From Pseudomonadota bacterium (GTDB lineage Bacteria; Pseudomonadota; Alphaproteobacteria; Rhodospirillales; Magnetospirillaceae), in NCBI GenBank assembly GCA_023426365.1, contig JAFAAW010000151.1, forward strand, positions 1 to 27,152: a stretch of DNA of 27,152 nucleotides. Reading direction: 5' to 3'. Each line of letters starts with the position of its first letter. Within the stretch, counting starts at the first letter, position 1. Positions 23,741 to 27,152 of this stretch are shown here, one piece after another. The translations under genes were made by a program, and so were the position numbers. The notes under the pieces were generated by a model. That model was given only the letters and a program-made list of their open reading frames with translations, was not told where the DNA came from and did no database searches.

Positions 23741-24430
23741 CTATCCCGCCTTGACCGTTTCCGGCGCCAGGGCATAGCCGACGCCGCGCACGGTGGCGAT
23801 GGGCACGGGAAAGCCGTCCTGGCTCATCTTGCGCCGCAGGCGGGCCACCAGGGTGTCCACCGTGTGCTCGCTGATGTCGCGCGGGTCGCGGTTGCTGATC
23901 ACGTCCAGCAGGAAGTCGCGGGTGATCGGCAGCGGCCGCTGCGCCGCCAGCGCCGCCAGAATGTTGAACTCGCCCGAGGTCAGCGGCAGCAACTGGCCGT
24001 CGGGGCGGAACAGCTCGCGCCGGATCAGGTCCAGTATCCAGCCGTCGAACTGGATCACCGATTCGCCGGCGCGGCGCAGCACGCTGCGGATGCGCGCCAG
24101 CAGGGCACGCAGATTGACCGGCTTGGTGACGTAATCGTCGCCGCCGGCCTCCAGCCCGGCCACCTCGTCCTCGTCGGTGTCGCGGCTGGTCAGGAAGATC
24201 AGGCCGGTCCGCTCGCCCAGGCGCAGGCGGCGCGCCAGCGCGATGCCGTCGCCGTCGGGCAGGTTGACGTCCAGCAGGATCAGGGACGGCTGGGTACTGT
24301 TCAGCAGCGCCTGCATCTCGGCGGCACTGGCGGCCTTCACACAGTTCAGCCCCTGCTCCTGCAGAAAGCCGGCAACCGTTTCCAGGCAGTCGGGGGCGTC
24401 ATCGACGACGAGGATGGGTCCAAATGACAT
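23741..24430 (-). CDS. OmpR/PhoB-family response regulator
   Basis: This 229-residue protein has an N-terminal receiver domain (acidic pair DD at 10-11, phospho-acceptor Asp54 in LILLDVNLPD, switch Thr/Ser in FLTSRD, Lys in VTKPVN). A winged-helix DNA-binding domain follows (FDGWILDLIRRELF…LTSGEFNILAALA…SEHTVDTLVARLRRKM…TVRGVGYALA). The start at 24430 was chosen because the receiver fold begins immediately after it. An in-frame ATG upstream would add a Pro/Arg-rich stretch overlapping the kinase gene. The gene lies 13 bases after the hybrid kinase, its probable phospho-donor through the kinase's Hpt domain. Targets are unknown. Confidence 0.92.
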   Translation of the reverse strand: MSFGPILVVDDAPDCLETVAGFLQEQGLNCVKAASAAEMQALLNSTQPSLILLDVNLPDGDGIALARRLRLGERTGLIFLTSRDTDEDEVAGLEAGGDDYVTKPVNLRALLARIRSVLRRAGESVIQFDGWILDLIRRELFRPDGQLLPLTSGEFNILAALAAQRPLPITRDFLLDVISNRDPRDISEHTVDTLVARLRRKMSQDGFPVPIATVRGVGYALAPETVKAG

Positions 24431-24443
24431 GGGCGGGCGCGGA

Positions 24444-26891
24444 TTATTCCTGGGATGGAGCGGGATCGGTTGCGGCCAGCATGACCCGCCTGAGTGCCGC
24501 GCACAACCCATGTTGTGCGTCCCTATGCGCCTCGTCCGCAATGGTAGGCGCCTCGGCGGCGGCCTGGGCGGCACCGGCGGCGGCGGCCAGCGCGTCCAGG
24601 CCCAGATTGGCCGCCGATCCCTTGATGCGATGGGCGATGGCGGCCAGTTGGGCGGCGGGCAGCGCGGGGTCGGACAGCAGCGGCACCTGATCGCGCAGGC
24701 TCTCGATCAGGATGTGGCGGAGCTGGGCCAGGCGCTCCGGCCCCAGCACGTCCTCGACCTGCTCGTCGGCGATGCCCTGGATGGTTGCGTCGATGGCGGC
24801 GGCCAGGGCGTCGGCCTCGGTCGGAGACAGCATGACGCCATGGGCGCCGGCCGCCCGCAGCCGGCCGTCGGCGGACGGGTCCGCAGGCGCGGCGGCCACG
24901 GCCAGCAGGCGGGTCTTGCCGTTTCCTGCGTCGGCGGTGGCGCGGAAGGCCGCCACCCGTTCGGCGGTGGCGTCGGAAATGACCACCAGGTCGAACGGCC
25001 GCGCCTTCAGCATGGCCAGGGCGGCGTCATCGCGGGGGACGGCGAACACACGATGCCCCAGCGCGCGCAGCTTGGCCTCGGCGCCGTCGCGGTCGCCGCC
25101 GGGCAGCAGCACGTCAAGGCAGGTGCCGCGCGCGGGGGCGGCCGGCACGCGGCCGTCCAGCACGCGGGCGATCGTCTCGTTCAGGGCCGATTGGCGCATG
25201 GGCTTGGCCAGATGGGCATCCATGCCGGCCGCCATGCAGCGATCCACGTCCGCCTTCAGCGCGTTGGCGGTCAGCGCCACGATGGGCACGCGCCCGACCG
25301 GGCCGGGCAGGGCGCGGATGCGCCGCGTGGCCTCCAGCCCGTCCACGCGCGGCATGCGCATGTCCATCAGGATCAGGTCGAAACCGCCTTGGCGGGCAAG
25401 TTCCACCGCCTGGGCGCCGTCGGTCGCCAACACCACCCGGTGGCCGTTCTTGCGCAGATAGACCTTGGCGACCTCGGCATTGACCGGGTTGTCCTCGGCC
25501 AGCAGCACGGACAGCGGCTCCACGCTCTCGCTCTGCGTTTCCTCGATGGCCTGGGGCATCGTGGCGGCGGCAAGGGTCAGGCCGACATGGAAACGGCTGC
25601 CCTGTCCCGGGGTGCTGTCGAAATCGATGGCGCCGCCCATGCCCTCGACCAGTTTCTTGCAGATCACCAGACCCAGGCCGGTGCCGCCGAAGCGCCGGTT
25701 GATGGAGGCGTCGGCCTGGCCGAACGCCTGGAACAGGCGTTCGCGCTGGGACTGGTCGATGCCGATGCCGGTATCGGTGACGGTGATGCCCACCCGCACC
25801 AGCCCCGGCCCGGCCGGCTCGGCCGTGGCGGTCACGGTGATGCCGCCGGTTTCGGTGAACTTGACGGCGTTGCCGATCAGGTTGAACAGCACCTGGCGCA
25901 GCCGGGCGGAATCGCCGCTGACCCAGTCGGGCAGGTCGGGCGCCAGCTCAAGATCGAAGCGCAGCCCCTTTTCGCGCGCCTGCGTCGTCATCAGCGCCGC
26001 CACGTCCCCGATGGTGCGCGGCAGGGGAAAAGGCTCGCTCTCGAACTCGACGCGGCCCGCCTCCAGCTTGGTGATGTCCAGAATGTCGTCCAGAATGGTC
26101 AGCAGCCCCTCGGCCGACTGGCAGGCGGTTTCCAGCCGGCGGCGTTCGCGTGCCGACAGCGGACCGTCCAGCACCAGCCGCACCATGCCCAGGACGCCGT
26201 TGATGGGGGTGCGGATTTCGTGGCTCATGACCGCCAGGAAGTCCGCCTTGGCCCGGCTGCCGGCCTCGGCCTCCTCCTTGGCGCCCAACAGGATGCGGTT
26301 GCGCAGGTATTCCTCGCGCCGCATGCGGCCCAACTGGATGCGGGCGATCCCGCCCACCACATAGGCGGTCGCCGCCATGAAGCCGACGATCAGCAGGTCC
26401 AGCACCCCTTCCGGCTGGGGCCGCAGCACGCCCCAGAACAGCAGGCTGACGGCGGGGGCATAGGCGCACAGGGCGGCGGCGGCGCGGAATCCGCCCGGCA
26501 TGCAGATGAACAGCGAGATGGCGATCAGCGGCATCATGATGCCGCCATGGCGCAGCAGGGCCGGATGGTTGAAGATCAGGGCGTTGAGGGTGAAGAACAC
26601 ATATTGCTGGGCATAGGCCAGCCGCAGCAGGTTGCGCACGTCGGCCGCGCGCGCCATGGCCGCCAGCGCGGCCAATGTCATGAGCACGATCGCCGACCGG
26701 ATGCCCATGAAAAAGACCAGCCGGTCGCCGTCCAGCATCAGCAGGTCCAGCGGCAGGAAGCTCAGGCAGGTGGCCAGGGTGGCAAGGATGCACAGCTTGG
26801 CGGATGCAAGCACGCGGGGGGCGGATGCGTCGATGAACGCACGTTCTTCGGCGGGATCGTTGAACTCGCCGGTCCAGGAAATCGCGCTCAC
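24444..26891 (-). CDS. Hybrid sensor histidine kinase (membrane, HisKA, HATPase, REC, degenerate REC, Hpt)
   Basis: This is an 815-residue kinase. The N-terminal 185 residues hold about five or six hydrophobic helices with short loops, a MASE-like integral membrane sensor with no large periplasmic domain. HisKA follows with His224 in FLAVMSHEIRTPING, then HATPase (NLIGNAVKF, DTGIGID, GGTGLGLVICKK). A first receiver has Asp510 in LILMDMRMPRVDG. A second receiver-like domain (about 590-700) lacks the acidic pocket and proper phospho-acceptor. The C-terminal Hpt carries His754 in AIAHRIKGSAANLGL. The start is GTG 26891, preceded by AGGAGG four bases upstream; a longer reading to 27002 lacks such a site. 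It is cotranscribed with the OmpR-type regulator. A full intramolecular phosphorelay is implied. The stimulus is unknown. Confidence 0.9.
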   Translation of the reverse strand: MSAISWTGEFNDPAEERAFIDASAPRVLASAKLCILATLATCLSFLPLDLLMLDGDRLVFFMGIRSAIVLMTLAALAAMARAADVRNLLRLAYAQQYVFFTLNALIFNHPALLRHGGIMMPLIAISLFICMPGGFRAAAALCAYAPAVSLLFWGVLRPQPEGVLDLLIVGFMAATAYVVGGIARIQLGRMRREEYLRNRILLGAKEEAEAGSRAKADFLAVMSHEIRTPINGVLGMVRLVLDGPLSARERRRLETACQSAEGLLTILDDILDITKLEAGRVEFESEPFPLPRTIGDVAALMTTQAREKGLRFDLELAPDLPDWVSGDSARLRQVLFNLIGNAVKFTETGGITVTATAEPAGPGLVRVGITVTDTGIGIDQSQRERLFQAFGQADASINRRFGGTGLGLVICKKLVEGMGGAIDFDSTPGQGSRFHVGLTLAAATMPQAIEETQSESVEPLSVLLAEDNPVNAEVAKVYLRKNGHRVVLATDGAQAVELARQGGFDLILMDMRMPRVDGLEATRRIRALPGPVGRVPIVALTANALKADVDRCMAAGMDAHLAKPMRQSALNETIARVLDGRVPAAPARGTCLDVLLPGGDRDGAEAKLRALGHRVFAVPRDDAALAMLKARPFDLVVISDATAERVAAFRATADAGNGKTRLLAVAAAPADPSADGRLRAAGAHGVMLSPTEADALAAAIDATIQGIADEQVEDVLGPERLAQLRHILIESLRDQVPLLSDPALPAAQLAAIAHRIKGSAANLGLDALAAAAGAAQAAAEAPTIADEAHRDAQHGLCAALRRVMLAATDPAPSQE

Positions 26892-26913
26892 CAATCCTCC
26901 TCGGCGCAACGGA

Positions 26914-26930
26914 CAGGCCCGGGCATGACG
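26914..26930. repeat. Partial copy of the REP-like element
   Basis: CAGGCCCGGGCATGACG is the exact reverse complement of 17247-17263, the left end of the palindromic repeat. The rest of the element is absent here. It lies in the leader just upstream of the hybrid kinase's ribosome-binding site, so it is either a decayed copy or a chance-retained half. Confidence 0.5.
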
Positions 26931-26973
26931 GCCCTTGAACGGAAAGCCGCCCGGCAAGGGCAGCCCGAGCGCA

Positions 26974-27002
26974 ATGGTAGAACCTGGCCTGTCCAGCGAC
27001 AA
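26974..27002 (-). promoter_or_regulatory. Candidate σ70-type promoter for the hybrid kinase operon
   Basis: On the minus strand TTGTCG (27002-26997) and TACCAT (26979-26974) are separated by 17 bases, each matching 4 of 6 consensus positions. The spacing and its position about 80 bases ahead of the GTG start are appropriate. In GC-rich DNA such matches are weak evidence. The rest of the 26892-27064 gap holds no gene. Confidence 0.3.
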
Positions 27003-27064
27003 GTGAACAAAGCCGGACCTGTTTCCCCGTGGGACGGATCCTTATCGGACGGGGTGGGCCGGCC

Positions 27065-27152
27065 TTAGTTCCAACTGTGATGAACAGCGGTGCGCAGTCG
27101 CTCGGCCCGCGCCATCACGCCCCGCCACATGATCCATGCCACCGCGGGCAGC
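27065..27152 (-). CDS. C-terminal fragment of an unidentified protein (5' part beyond window)
   Basis: An open frame enters from the right edge and stops at TAA 27067-27065, giving 28 residues ending MARAERLRTAVHHSWN. Codon choice is GC-biased like the neighbours until the last few codons. The fragment contains a short hydrophobic start (LPAVAWIMW) and a basic end, and is too short to assign to a family. It is on the same strand as the hybrid kinase gene, 173 bases upstream of that gene's start. Confidence 0.4.
   Translation of the reverse strand, partial: LPAVAWIMWRGVMARAERLRTAVHHSWN

Noticed and set aside
24177..27068. Plus-strand open frame of over 960 codons opposite the hybrid kinase
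   Set aside because: It is a shadow of the kinase gene with Gly/His/Gln-rich translation and no recognisable motif. The minus strand encodes intact HisKA, HATPase, REC and Hpt motifs.

Overview
The window is GC-rich, densely packed, and strongly biased to G/C at third codon positions. It mixes a σ54-controlled Liv-type uptake operon, a nitrile-hydratase-like-leader (NHLP) RiPP cluster and a GTCATGCCCGGG-type palindromic repeat. This fits a Rhodospirillales-like alphaproteobacterium (Magnetospirillum/Phaeospirillum relatives). That placement is an inference from gene content and codon style, because the window has no rRNA or other marker gene.

Region A (1 to about 11,110) looks like a RiPP locus. 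A minus-strand operon encodes an NHLM-type secretion apparatus. In transcription order it holds an HlyD-like adaptor, a C39 peptidase/ABC exporter, a long ABC exporter without peptidase domain, a small cyclic-nucleotide-fold protein, and the start of another C39-peptidase protein that runs off the left edge. Divergent from it are two tandem precursor genes with about 85% identical 92-residue NHLP leaders ending in VAAG and two unrelated, Cys-free core peptides. Converging on the precursors is a translationally coupled pair: a B12-binding radical SAM enzyme with a DUF4070-like tail and a tandem-GNAT acyltransferase. No lanthionine synthetase, YcaO or other familiar maturase is visible. The set (NHLP precursor, GNAT, exporter) resembles the fatty-acylated selidamide RiPPs, with the radical SAM enzyme as an unusual addition.

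Region B (about 11,280 to 23,740) is a plus-strand regulatory and catabolic block. A membrane histidine kinase and an NtrC-type σ54 activator are followed by a near-consensus −24/−12 promoter. Two 11-bp palindromes, 32 bp apart, lie about 110 to 145 bp upstream of the predicted start site. The promoter should drive two successive periplasmic binding proteins, LivH, LivM, LivG and LivF, an iron-type alcohol dehydrogenase, a hotdog thioesterase and a succinate-semialdehyde-type dehydrogenase, closed by a strong intrinsic terminator. The enzymes suggest uptake and oxidation of an omega-hydroxy acid, a diol or a related compound (alcohol to semialdehyde to dicarboxylate). A REP-like palindromic element sits inside this operon.

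Region C (about 23,740 to 27,152), on the minus strand, holds a hybrid histidine kinase (membrane domain, HisKA, HATPase, REC, degenerate second REC, Hpt) and a downstream OmpR-type response regulator. At the right edge is the last 28 codons of an unidentified gene. I saw no tRNA, rRNA, CRISPR array, transposase or prophage gene.
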